Assembly (NCBI RefSeq): GCF_041320665.1
Contig: NZ_CP166730.1
Location: 744,001-808,000, forward strand
Source of the DNA: Comamonas sp. GB3 AK4-5
GTDB lineage: Bacteria > Pseudomonadota > Gammaproteobacteria > Burkholderiales > Burkholderiaceae_C
Direction: 5' to 3'
DNA: 64,000 nucleotides
Below are positions 10,301 to 17,883 of the stretch, piece by piece. Positions within the stretch are counted from its first letter, which is position 1. Each line of letters starts with the position of its first letter. The notes under the pieces are model-generated. The model was not told the DNA's origin. It was given only the letters and a program-made list of their open reading frames with translations, and did not search any database. Both the position numbers and the translations under genes were made by a program.

Positions 10301-12937
10301 GGCCTGGTCCTGGGCAGCGACGGCAGCCTCAGCGGAACGCCCACGGTCAATGGCACTTTCAGCTTCACCTTGCAAGTTGCCGACAGCTTGGGCGCGATAG
10401 GCAGCCAGGCCTATACGCTGACCAGCAGCTTGCCGGCACCCGTGGCCAACGATGTCTCGGCCACGGTGGTGGCCAACAGCAATGCCAACACCATTGCATT
10501 GAATATCACCAGGGCGGTAGCCAGCAGCGTGGCCGTGGTGAGCCAGGCGGTGCACGGCATGGCCACGGCCAGTGGCGCCGTGGTGAGCTATACGCCCACG
10601 ACAGGCTATTCGGGCATGGACACCTTCACCTATACCGCCACCAATGCCAGCGGTACATCAGGGGTGGCCACGGTGACGGTCACCATCACGGACGCCACAT
10701 TGACCATCACGCCCAACAGTCTGCCGGCCGGCATAGTGGGGACGGTCTATAGCCAGGTACTGACGGCCAGTCTGGGCTCGGCGCCTTATGCCTACACCAT
10801 CAGCACAGGTGCTCTGCCTGAAGGACTGTCGCTCAACAGCGTCACCGGGCTGCTGGCGGGTACGCCCACGGCCGCAGGCTCCTTCAGCTTCACGGTTTTG
10901 GTCACGGATGTCTATCAGGCCACAGGGCCGCAAAGCTATACGCTGCAGATTGTGGCCATGCCGGCTTCCGTCACCCGGAATGCGAGCATGGCGGTGGCGG
11001 CAAACAGCCGCGCCAACCCGGTGCAGCTGGGTGTTCTGGGCTCGGTGGCCAGTGTGGTCGTGACAGTCCAGGCGGTGCATGGCATAGCCTCAGCCAGTGG
11101 CGCCAGCCTCAACTACACCCCCAACACGGGCTACTCGGGGGTGGATACGTTCAGCTATACCGTGACCGATGACAGCGGTGCCTTGAGCGCCGTTACGGTC
11201 GCGGTGCAAGTGAGCCCGCTGCCTCTCAGCGCCACGGAGGGCCGCCTTCCCGATGCGGTCGCTGGCGCCAGCTATAACCACAGCCTGGCGATCAGTGGCG
11301 GAACGGCACCCTATGTTTTTGCAGTGGGCAGCGGGGTCTTGCCCCCAGGGTTGACGCTGTCCGCAAGCGGTCAGATTACGGGAACGCCCCAGTCCCAGGC
11401 TTTGGGCAGCTTTGCTTTCACCATCGTGGTGACGGATGCACAGGGCGCCAGTCGCACACTGAGCTACAGCCTGCGGGTGAGTCAGGCTGTACCCATAGCC
11501 CCCACGCTGAGTGCCAGGATTGCCGCCAATGGCAGCGTGGAACTTGATGTGAGTGCGTCCGCCACAGGCAAGCCCTTGACCGGTGCAGACCTGATTTCTC
11601 TGACCCCCGCGGACGCCGGCAAGGCCAGCCTCCGCAGCGCGGCATCTGTGGTGGCTGGTGATGGGCCTGTCTATCTGGTGTCCTTCACCGCTGGGGCCGC
11701 CTTCAGCGGCAGCGCCTTGATCAGCTATAGCCTGAGCAATACGGCAGGCACCTCGGCGCCCGGGGAGATTCATATCCAGGTCACCGCGCGCACCGACCCC
11801 AGCAAGGATGCGGAAGTGGCCGGCATGGTGGCGGCCCAGATCAGCAGCGCACACCGCTTTGCCTCGGTCCAGATCGCCAACTTCTCCCGGCGGCTGGAAA
11901 GCCTGCATGCCGATGGCTGGGGGCGCTCGGACATGGGCCTGACGCTGGATACAGGGCGCCAGCCTGAGCTGGGCCAGGAAGACCGCGTGCTGGGCCGCTC
12001 GCCGTTGGCAGGCATGCGCAGGACCAGCGCCAGGATAGGCGTTGCCACCTCCAACCTGCCGGATCTGCCAAGCAGCGATGGCGCCGGGGGTGTGGGAAAG
12101 CAGGCGCTGGCGTTCTGGGTTGGCGGCACCGTGAAGTACGGCCGTGAATATGTGCGCAATGTGGACACCAAGTACCGCTTCACCACCAGCGGCATCAGCG
12201 CAGGGGCTGACTATCGGGTCAGCGATCTGTGGACCTTGGGGCTGGGGCTGGGGCTGGGCAGGGACAGCAGCTATGTGGGAGAGAACGGCAGCCAGAGCAC
12301 GGCAGACAACCAGCTGACGGTGTTGCTCTACACCAGCCTGCGCCCGGGGGGGAAGGTTTTTGTGGATGGCCTGCTGGGCCATGGCCGCTTGCATTTTGAC
12401 TCCAGCCGCTACATCACCGATGGTGGTGGCACGGCCCAGGGCACGCGCAGCGGCAACTTCATGCTGGGCAGCCTGATTGCGGGCATGGAGTTTCGCCAGC
12501 CGGGCTGGATGTGGTCGCCCTATGCGCGCCTGGAAGTGGTGCAACTCACACTCGACACCTACAGCGAGTCCGCAGCCGGGCTTGCCGCGCTGACCTATTA
12601 CGCCCAGCAATCCAGCGTCCGCAATGCCGTGCTGGGCCTGCGCGCCGAAGGCCTTTATGCGCTGCGCTGGGGCAGCCTCATGCCCCGCATCCGGCTGGAA
12701 TACGCACGCAATATGCAGCGCAACGGCGAGGCCGGTCTGGCCTATACAGACCTGGCGTATCTGGGGCCGGCTTACGCGATCAGCCCTTTCAGCTTCAGCA
12801 CCGGCAACTGGAGCCTGGGGCTGGGCGCCCGCTTGCAGACCCGGCGCGGTGTGGAGTTTTCGCTGGAGCTGAACCTCGGCTTTGCCTCGGGCAGCCAGAG
12901 CCGCTCCATGTCGCTGGGCCTGCGCGTACCGTTTTAG
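4328..12937 (+). CDS. Giant autotransporter adhesin with tandem Ig-like/He_PIG repeats
   Basis: The 2869-residue product begins with a signal peptide (hydrophobic stretch near residues 10-28, cleavage probably after GMAAA). A first Ig-like half unit is followed by 13 units of about 174 residues, from about residue 118 to 2389. Each unit pairs a cadherin/Ig-like module (core VAANS...SVAVASQA..GTATASGTSISYTP) with a putative-Ig He_PIG module (PSSLPAG...YSQ...LPAGLSL...GTP). A degenerate half unit and a linker follow. The last ~280 residues form an autotransporter beta-barrel ending in RVPF, with the terminal Phe expected of outer-membrane proteins. It is therefore probably an outer-membrane-anchored surface adhesin. 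No good ribosome binding site precedes the ATG. A second ATG lies two codons in. Confidence 0.88.
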   Translation: MPMLRHFHQVGAFLVGIVMGLSSGMAAAASSTVSITVYTNSTNNTIYTPVGGEKGASVWTAPAHGTVSIVGYSVFYTPTAGYTGADSFTYIINTTSGGVNYANQHAVNVTVTLPPPPTANAVSSTVAANSNANAVTLSTSGTVTSVAVASQAAHGTATASGTSISYTPTAGYSGTDSFTYTASNVGGTSSAATATITVTRPTLTLTPSSLAAGTQGTAYSQSLGASLGTGPYTYAISTGSLPGGLTLSSAGSLSGTPTASGTFSFSIQATDVYGATGVQSYTLQLAPIPLPVANPTSTSVAANSSANPVPLNMTGGTASSVAVAVQAAHGTAAASGTTITYTPTAGYSGGDSFSYTATNASGTSSAAAVTVTVTQPTLGIAPSSLPSGMVNTTYSQNLTASLGTAPYSYAVISDSLPAGLSLSSAGSISGTPTASGSFSFTVQATDLYGATGVRSYTLSIAVQLPVANDVSATVAANSGANPIMLSTTGPVSSVAVASQATHGMATASGASISYMPTAGYSGPDSFTYTAANSSGTSNVATVTLSVSAPTLTLAPSSLPAGMVATAYSQSLSASLGSAPYSYVVSLGTLPSGLSLDAPTGQITGTPSSSGTASFTVQATDRYGAIGSQSYTLQISAIPVPVTSASGMTVAANSGASPVTLAITGGTPTSVAVAGQAAHGTATASGTSISYMPTAGFSGQDSFTYTASNAGGTSNTSTVTMTVSAPTLTFVSSSLPAGTQSQAYSQTLAASQGAAPYTYAISAGNLPSGLVLGSDGSLSGTPTVSGTFSFTVEATDSNGAKGSQIYTLTITVAAPVANDVSATVAANSSANAITLNITRATASSVAVVSQATHGTATASGTSISYTPAAGYSGGDSFTYTATNASGTSSPATVTITVSEPVLAIAPGSLPSGVVGTAYSQNLTASLGTAPYSCALSAGSLPSGLSLSSAGSLSGTPSTGGSFSVTVQVTDSYGATGTQTYTLAIAAQMPVANAVTATVAANSSDNVIMLSTTGANSVAVNSQALHGTATATASGNSISYTPIAGYSGSDSFTYTATNTSGTSSPATVTVTVTAPTLTLAPSSLMAGVVGTAYSQTVSASLGTAPYSYVLDSGGGLPTGLSIDPASGQISGTPSSSGTFSFTVKATDSYAATGSQAYTLSITVPAPVANDVSATVAANSSNNVIALNITRATASSVAVASQAAHGVATVSGTGTGISYTPTAGFSGQDSFTYTASNASGSSSAATVTVTVTTSTLAIAPGSLPSGVANTAYSQSLTASLGTAPYGYSIGTGSLPAGLSLSSTGSLSGTPTANGSFSFTVQVSDSYGATGAQSYTLAIAVQPPVANNALASVAANSGATSVTLNITGGQASSVAVASQATHGTATASGTSISYTPAAGFSGSDSFTYTATNASGTSSPATVTVTVSAPTLTISPSSLTAATVGLAYNQALTASQGAAPYSYTVIDGALPAGLSLNPSTGQITGTATVSGSFSFTVQVKDSNGALGSQIYALSSAQPVPVANAVSATVAANSGANDISLNITRAAASSVAVASQAGYGTAMASGTSISYAPAAGYSGTDSFTYTASNASGSSGAATVTVTVTEPSLSMAPSALPQGMVDTAYNQNLAASMGTAPYRYTLVSGSLPNGLSLGSDGSISGTPKEDGSFSFTAQATDSHNATGTQVYKLAIAVALPVANNASATVAANSSSNAITLNTVGTVNSVAVASQAQHGTATASGNSISYTPAAGYSGGDSFTYTATNASGTSSAATVDITITAPTLTMGQGSLPAATAGVAYSQTLTASQGTAPYTYAITTGALPAGLSLDTATGQITGTPSTLGSFSFTVGITDHYGATGSQSYTLQVTGTPVPVANPSSMTVAANSTANPVSLDLTGGASTSVALFAQATHGVALVSGTSISYTPTAGYSGPDDFSYTASNAGGTSAAAKVTIQVTASTLAIAPSTLAAATEGRPYSQGLTASQGTAPYTYTIIGGALPGGLVLGSDGSLSGTPTVNGTFSFTLQVADSLGAIGSQAYTLTSSLPAPVANDVSATVVANSNANTIALNITRAVASSVAVVSQAVHGMATASGAVVSYTPTTGYSGMDTFTYTATNASGTSGVATVTVTITDATLTITPNSLPAGIVGTVYSQVLTASLGSAPYAYTISTGALPEGLSLNSVTGLLAGTPTAAGSFSFTVLVTDVYQATGPQSYTLQIVAMPASVTRNASMAVAANSRANPVQLGVLGSVASVVVTVQAVHGIASASGASLNYTPNTGYSGVDTFSYTVTDDSGALSAVTVAVQVSPLPLSATEGRLPDAVAGASYNHSLAISGGTAPYVFAVGSGVLPPGLTLSASGQITGTPQSQALGSFAFTIVVTDAQGASRTLSYSLRVSQAVPIAPTLSARIAANGSVELDVSASATGKPLTGADLISLTPADAGKASLRSAASVVAGDGPVYLVSFTAGAAFSGSALISYSLSNTAGTSAPGEIHIQVTARTDPSKDAEVAGMVAAQISSAHRFASVQIANFSRRLESLHADGWGRSDMGLTLDTGRQPELGQEDRVLGRSPLAGMRRTSARIGVATSNLPDLPSSDGAGGVGKQALAFWVGGTVKYGREYVRNVDTKYRFTTSGISAGADYRVSDLWTLGLGLGLGRDSSYVGENGSQSTADNQLTVLLYTSLRPGGKVFVDGLLGHGRLHFDSSRYITDGGGTAQGTRSGNFMLGSLIAGMEFRQPGWMWSPYARLEVVQLTLDTYSESAAGLAALTYYAQQSSVRNAVLGLRAEGLYALRWGSLMPRIRLEYARNMQRNGEAGLAYTDLAYLGPAYAISPFSFSTGNWSLGLGARLQTRRGVEFSLELNLGFASGSQSRSMSLGLRVPF
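4478..4484 (+). repeat. G7 tract followed by A5 in the autotransporter gene
   Basis: Seven G are followed directly by five A within codons 51-54. Slippage here would shift frame near the N terminus of the secreted protein. Similar G tracts occur in other genes of this window, so on its own this is weak evidence for phase variation. Confidence 0.5.
4615..4622 (+). repeat. G8 tract in the autotransporter gene
   Basis: Eight consecutive G lie within codons 96-99 of the autotransporter. This is a second possible slippage site in its first 100 codons. Confidence 0.5.
4681..11496 (+). repeat. Array of 13 tandem coding repeats, period about 522-528 bp
   Basis: Unit starts, marked by the VAN/VT-x(5)-T-VAANS segment, fall near 4681, 5203, 5722, 6247, 6769, 7291, 7819, 8347, 8872, 9394, 9919, 10441 and 10969, with a degenerate start near 11497. 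The spacing is very regular. Stretches such as GGCACGGCCACGGCCAG recur at nucleotide level, which indicates recent duplication or gene conversion between units. Confidence 0.85.
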
Positions 12938-12969
12938 CCCATGGGCTGCCATGACTCTGAATCCCGCGC

Positions 12970-13000
12970 TTGACTCTGACACCATGGCAATCTTTACAGT
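12970..13000 (+). promoter_or_regulatory. Possible MerR/CueR-type promoter for copA
   Basis: TTGACT (12970-12975) and TACAGT (12995-13000) are separated by 19 bases. That unusually long spacing is typical of MerR-family-activated metal promoters such as the CueR-controlled copA promoter. The dyad between the elements is imperfect and no cueR gene is in the window, so this is an inference. Confidence 0.45.
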
Positions 13001-13027
13001 GCACGCATTCGTGATGAGGAAACCGCA

Positions 13028-15544
13028 ATGAGTGCATCAACGCCATTAACTGCTGCCGTGGATCTTTCCGTGCAAGGCATGACCTGCGCTTCCTGCGTGG
13101 GACGTGTGGAGCGCGCCTTGAAAAAGCTGCCCGGCGTGCAGGACGCCCAGGTCAATCTGGCCACTGAAAAGGCCAGCATCCGCTTCGAGGGAGCACCCGA
13201 CATTCCCGCTGCCATCGCCGCCATTGAAAAGGCGGGCTACGAAGTGCCGCAGACCCAGGTGGAACTGGTGGTGCAGGGCATGACCTGCGCCTCCTGCGTG
13301 GGCCGGGTGGAGCGTGCCTTGAAGAAGGTGGCGGGCGTGCAGGCGGCCAGCGTCAACCTGGCCACCGAACGTGCCCTGGTCACCCTGGCAGGCCAGGGTG
13401 GTCCCAGCCAGGTGCAGGACCTGGTGAAGGCCGTGGAAAAGGCGGGCTACGAGGCCCGCGCCCTGGATGCAGGGGCCGCACAGGCCCAGGGCTCCGAGCA
13501 GGACGCCATGGCCGAACGCCAGGCCCAGGAGCGCGTTGCGCTCCAGCGCGCGCTGATCGTGGCCACGGTGTTTGCCCTGCCGGTATTTGTGCTGGAAATG
13601 GGCGGCCACATGGTGCCGGCTTTCCACCACTGGGTGGGCCAGACCATAGGCACGCAAAACAGCTGGTATCTGCAATGTGTGCTGGCCGCCATTGTGCTGT
13701 TTGGCCCTGGGCTGCGCTTTTTCCAAAAAGGCATTCCGGCCCTGCTGCGTGGTGCGCCCGATATGAACTCTCTGGTCGCCGTGGGCACTTCGGCGGCCTT
13801 TGCCTATTCGCTGGTGGCCACTTTTGCACCCCAGCTGCTGCCCGCGGGCACCGTGAATGTGTACTACGAGGCCGCAGCCGTCATCGTGGCCCTGATTCTG
13901 CTGGGCCGCTTCATGGAAGCCCGGGCCAAGGGCAACACCTCGGAAGCGATTCGCCGCCTGGTGCAGCTGCAGGCCAAGACGGCGCGCGTGCGCCGGGGTG
14001 GTGAGGTGCAGGAGGTGGACATTGCCGCCGTGCGCGCCGGCGACATCATCGAGGTGCGCCCTGGTGAACGCATTCCCGTCGACGGCGAGGTGGTCGAGGG
14101 CCGCAGCTTTGTCGATGAGTCCATGATCAGCGGCGAGCCCGTGCCCGTGGAAAAGGCCGAAGGCGCCGAGCTGGTGGGCGGTACCGTCAACCAGAACGGG
14201 GCATTGGCATTTCGCGCCACCAAGGTGGGCGGCGACACGCTGTTGGCCCAGATCATCCGCATGGTGGAGCAGGCACAGGGCAGCAAGCTGCCCATCCAGG
14301 CCCTGGTGGACAAGATCACCATGTGGTTTGTGCCCGCCGTGATGACGGTGGCGGTGATCACCTTCGGCATCTGGCTATTCTTTGGCCCGGACCCCGCTTT
14401 AAGCTTTGCCCTGGTGAATGCCGTGGCCGTGCTCATCATTGCCTGCCCCTGCGCCATGGGCCTGGCCACGCCCACCTCCATCATGGTGGGCACGGGCCGC
14501 GCCGCGCAAATGGGCGTGCTGCTGCGCAAAGGCGAGGCGCTGCAACAGCTCAAGGATGCCAAGGTGGTGGCCGTGGACAAGACCGGCACATTGACCCTGG
14601 GCCGGCCCGAGCTTACCGACCTGGTGCTGGCGGATGCCTTCGAGGGCGAGCGTGCCCGCGTGCTGACCCTGGTGGCGGCGGTGGAGGCGCTGTCCGAGCA
14701 CCCGATTGCCCGCGCCATTGTGGATGCCGCCAAGGCAGAAGGTCTGGCCTTGGGCCAGGTGGGGCAGTTTGAATCCGTCACCGGATTTGGCGTGCGTGCC
14801 GAGGTCGATGGGGTGAAGGTGGAAATTGGCGCTGACCGCTTTATGCGCGAGCTGGGCCTGTCCGTGGACAGCCTGGCTGCCGAGGCCACCCGCCTTGGCA
14901 ACGAAGGCAAGACGCCGCTGTACGCCGCCCTGAATGGCCGCCTGGCCGCCATGATTGCCGTGGCCGACCCCATCAAGGAAAGCACGCCGGCCGCCATCCA
15001 GGCCCTGCATGCCCTGGGCCTGAAAGTGGCCATGATCACCGGCGACAACCAGCACACGGCACAGGCCATTGCGCGTCAGCTGGGCATTGATGAGGTGGTG
15101 GCCGAGGTGCTGCCCGGCGGCAAGGTGGATGCGGTCAAACGCCTGAAGGCGCAATACGGCGTGCTGGCCTATGTGGGCGATGGCATCAACGACGCCCCGG
15201 CCCTGGCCGAGGCCGATGTGGGCATGGCCATTGGCACGGGCACGGATATCGCCATCGAGGCCGCCGACGTGGTGTTGATGTCGGGTGACCTGGGTGGCGT
15301 GCCCAATGCCATCGCCCTGTCCAAGGCCACCATGGCCAATATCGGGCAGAACCTGTTCTGGGCCTTTGCCTACAACGTGGCGCTGATCCCCGTGGCTGCA
15401 GGCCTGCTTTATCCCGTCAATGGCATGTTGCTGTCGCCGGTGTTCGCAGCCGGGGCCATGGCGCTGTCCAGCGTGTTTGTGCTGTCGAACGCGCTGAGAC
15501 TCAAGCGTTTTGTGCCACCGCTGGTGGTTGGGAAGGACTCCTGA
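13028..15544 (+). CDS. copA: Copper-exporting P1B-type ATPase CopA
   Basis: This 838-residue protein pumps Cu(I) out of the cytoplasm at the expense of ATP. Two N-terminal heavy-metal-associated domains each carry GMTCASC (near residues 17 and 84). Membrane segments follow, with the transmembrane CPC motif at residues 473-475. The phosphorylation motif DKTGT has its Asp near residue 517, and SEHPIA and GDGINDAP follow. The start ATG has AGGA a few bases upstream. Length and domain order are those of a full CopA with two metal-binding domains. A promoter with 19-bp spacing lies just upstream. It appears to be transcribed alone. Confidence 0.95.
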   Translation: MSASTPLTAAVDLSVQGMTCASCVGRVERALKKLPGVQDAQVNLATEKASIRFEGAPDIPAAIAAIEKAGYEVPQTQVELVVQGMTCASCVGRVERALKKVAGVQAASVNLATERALVTLAGQGGPSQVQDLVKAVEKAGYEARALDAGAAQAQGSEQDAMAERQAQERVALQRALIVATVFALPVFVLEMGGHMVPAFHHWVGQTIGTQNSWYLQCVLAAIVLFGPGLRFFQKGIPALLRGAPDMNSLVAVGTSAAFAYSLVATFAPQLLPAGTVNVYYEAAAVIVALILLGRFMEARAKGNTSEAIRRLVQLQAKTARVRRGGEVQEVDIAAVRAGDIIEVRPGERIPVDGEVVEGRSFVDESMISGEPVPVEKAEGAELVGGTVNQNGALAFRATKVGGDTLLAQIIRMVEQAQGSKLPIQALVDKITMWFVPAVMTVAVITFGIWLFFGPDPALSFALVNAVAVLIIACPCAMGLATPTSIMVGTGRAAQMGVLLRKGEALQQLKDAKVVAVDKTGTLTLGRPELTDLVLADAFEGERARVLTLVAAVEALSEHPIARAIVDAAKAEGLALGQVGQFESVTGFGVRAEVDGVKVEIGADRFMRELGLSVDSLAAEATRLGNEGKTPLYAALNGRLAAMIAVADPIKESTPAAIQALHALGLKVAMITGDNQHTAQAIARQLGIDEVVAEVLPGGKVDAVKRLKAQYGVLAYVGDGINDAPALAEADVGMAIGTGTDIAIEAADVVLMSGDLGGVPNAIALSKATMANIGQNLFWAFAYNVALIPVAAGLLYPVNGMLLSPVFAAGAMALSSVFVLSNALRLKRFVPPLVVGKDS

Positions 15545-15554
15545 TGAGCGACCT

Positions 15555-16330
15555 GCCTCAGACCAACTTTCACGTCGAATTGCACTGTCGCTCAGCGTTT
15601 TGATCCCGGGGCCGGGTCTCGCCCCGGCAGGCGAGGTACTTTTCTTGCTCGTGCAAGCAAAGTACCCAAAAGAACACGCCCCCTGCTGCCCATGTCCCTG
15701 CGCTGCGCTTCGGGCAAGCTCGGTGCTCGATCCCAGGGCGGCGCCGCAGAACTCGTTGCGCGGCATGGCCGCTTCACTCGAACAACCGCGGCGAGTCAGA
15801 TGACGAAGCAGCTGTGTCCTGCGGCACAGCTGCCCGCCCCGGGCTCTGCGCGCCGAGCCATGGGCAGAAGGGGGAAGGCGGGAACCGAATACCTGCCCTG
15901 CGCAGGCTGTGCCGTTGGCAAGCCTTATCTCCAAGCTATCAGCACCTATCGCTTCGTCACGCTGCTCGCGCTGCGGTTGTTCCCCTTCTATACACGCCTG
16001 CGGCGCACAGCACACAGGGGCGCATGGCTGCCGAAGGACAGCCATGCTTTGTTATCGAGCTTGCCGCAGCTGTTTGAGCGGCGCGCTGAAAGCGCAAAGC
16101 GAGTTTTGCGGCAGGCCCTGTGTGTTGGGTGATGCAGGTTGCCCCGCCGCGATAGCGTCGGGGTCGGGGATAGAGGGGCGCATTGGTCTCCACTTACATG
16201 GCTACGCCATATAAGTTTCGCCCCACGCAAGCGTGAACTTCGCCTACCTTCTTGTGCGAGCAAGAAGGTCGGTCGCCTGCCGGGGCGAATTCCCGGCTTC
16301 GGAACACAAGCTCATAACGACATCTGAGAC
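15555..16330 (+). repeat. Dispersed intergenic repeat family 1, longest copy
   Basis: The gap 15545-16396 holds no convincing gene. It is filled by an element that begins GCCTCAGA, contains GGCCGGGTCTCGCCCCGGC, and ends GGCTTCGGAA...TCTGAGA. Roughly 380 bases (about 15600-15980) are nearly the same as in the copy at 17248-17730. Some 320 bases in the right half (about 15980-16290) are missing from that copy. Reading frames inside are broken or unlike known proteins, so I treat it as a non-coding, non-autonomous element. Confidence 0.75.
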
Positions 16331-16396
16331 AAGTACCGCATTAGGAGAAATCTCTCTGAGATCCATGCCCATCAAGCGGTTGCAGCTACTTTTTTC

Positions 16397-17101
16397 TCAG
16401 TGCGGCAACTGTGGCACATCCACAAAATCATCCAGGCTCAGGCCCTTCTCCCTGAGCAAGGCCTCCAGCACGGGCTGCAAGCGGCCGAGGCTGGCTTGCA
16501 CGGTCTCGCGCACCGTGTCCACCACCACCTGGGTGCTGCGTTCGATCTCGATGTTCACCAGATCGCCCACCTGCTTGTCCTCGAACACCGTCATGCGCCG
16601 GGTTTCGGGGATGAGCCAGACCTCGAACCAGCCGGCCTGGCGGTCCACTTCCGACACCGTGAGGCTGGCGCCGTTGATGGCGATATAGCCCTTGGCAAAC
16701 ACGTAATGCCTGAAGCCCTCGGGAATGCCAAAGCGGATCTTGTAGTTGGTCTCCGTGGCCATGATGTCGAGCACCGGCGCGGTGAAGTCCACATGGCCCG
16801 ACAGTGGATGGCCGCCAATCTCGGCGCCATCCTTGGCGGCCCGCTCCACATTGATGCGGCCACCGGCCTTGTAACTGCCCAGAGTGGTGATGTTGAGGCT
16901 TTGCAGCATCACATCAAAACTGGCCTGGGTGGGCGAGAGGATCTCGGTCACCGTCAGGCACACGCCGTCATGCGAGACGCTGGCGCCAATGGCCAGCTCG
17001 TCGCAAAAGCCTGCGGGAAATTCCATGGTGAAGGTGCGCAGACCGTCCTGGTCGCGCAGCGCGGCAATGCTTGCCACGGCCTGGATGATGCCGGTGAACA
17101 A
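16397..17101 (-). CDS. ribE: Riboflavin synthase, alpha subunit
   Basis: This 234-residue enzyme dismutates 6,7-dimethyl-8-ribityllumazine to riboflavin. It has two lumazine-binding domains: the first opens FTGIIQAV and contains GVCLTV, the second contains GHVDF, NGASLTV and the EVWLIPET segment. The start is taken as the TTG at 17101: AAGGAG (complement of 17108-17113) sits 6 bases upstream, and initiation there gives the usual MFTGII beginning. A longer frame runs upstream without family similarity. No riboflavin-pathway neighbours and no FMN riboswitch were seen. The gene stands alone between two directly oriented copies of repeat family 1. Confidence 0.93.
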   Translation of the reverse strand: MFTGIIQAVASIAALRDQDGLRTFTMEFPAGFCDELAIGASVSHDGVCLTVTEILSPTQASFDVMLQSLNITTLGSYKAGGRINVERAAKDGAEIGGHPLSGHVDFTAPVLDIMATETNYKIRFGIPEGFRHYVFAKGYIAINGASLTVSEVDRQAGWFEVWLIPETRRMTVFEDKQVGDLVNIEIERSTQVVVDTVRETVQASLGRLQPVLEALLREKGLSLDDFVDVPQLPH

Positions 17102-17247
17102 AAGTGGCTCCTTGGATGTGGGGGCTGGACCGTGCGGTGCACCGCCCTGGAGTGCCGATTGTGCCCGGGGTACAGGCCAGGATTGAAGTGGCGGCTTGGC
17201 TACCGCAGCCACACAGGGGTTTCTGACTTTTGCCTGATTAGCGATAT

Positions 17248-17730
17248 GCCTCAGATGAAGCTTTACGATGAATTGTGCTGCTGCGCGAGCATGACATTCC
17301 GAGGCCGGGTCTCGCCCCGGCAGGCGACTTCATTTTCTTGAGCGCTCAAGAAAACGGAAGCAAAAGAAACCGCCCCTACTGCCCATGTCCCTGCGCTTCG
17401 CTTCGGGCAAGCTCGGTGCTCGATCCCAGGGCGGCGCCGCAGAACTCGTTGCGCGGCATGGCCGCTTCACTCGAACAACCGCGGCGAGTCGGTTCACGAA
17501 GCAGCTGTGTCCTTCGGCACAGCTGCCCACCCTGGGCTCTGCGCGCCGAGCCATGGGCAAAAGGGGAAGACGGGAACCGAACACCTGCCCTGCGTAGGCT
17601 GTGCCGTTGACGAGCTTTATCTCCGAGCCATGAACACCTGATGCTTCGTCACGCTGCTCGCGCTGCGGTCGGGGATAGCAAAGGGGAATTCCCTGCTTCG
17701 GAATATCACTTCACAACAGTGTCTGAGATA
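17248..17730 (+). repeat. Dispersed intergenic repeat family 1, medium copy
   Basis: It starts GCCTCAGATGAAG and ends TTCGGAATATCAC...GTCTGAGA. Most of its length matches the copy at 15555-16330 in the same orientation, but the right half is shortened. Together with the terminator it fills most of the gap 17102-17883, which has no convincing gene. Confidence 0.75.
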
Positions 17731-17814
17731 AGTATCTCATCGGGTTTTTCAATGCTCCAGCGCTTTGCCTGATTGCGTGAGGCGCTATGGAGTTTGATAG
17801 CACTCCAGCGCATG

Positions 17815-17839
17815 AAAAAAGCCGGCGCAGGGCCGGCTT
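17815..17839 (-). terminator. Rho-independent terminator of the FTR1 gene
   Basis: On the minus strand AAGCCGGC and GCCGGCTT form an 8-bp stem with a 5-base loop, followed by six T (plus-strand A at 17815-17820). It lies 45 bases beyond the FTR1 stop codon. Confidence 0.8.
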
Positions 17840-17883
17840 GGGGGCTGGTCTCCAGCGCATGCTGCGCTGGAGCAGGGCCGAGG

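Noticed and set aside
4496..12985. Long minus-strand frames opposite the autotransporter
   Set aside because: They mirror the repeat array in a high-GC gene. Their sequences are low-complexity, rich in Arg, Gly and His, have no family similarity, and the plus-strand frame is continuous with a signal peptide and barrel.
15692..16330. Reading frames inside the long repeat-family-1 copy
   Set aside because: The frames are not kept in the other copies and look like translations of hairpin-rich non-coding DNA.
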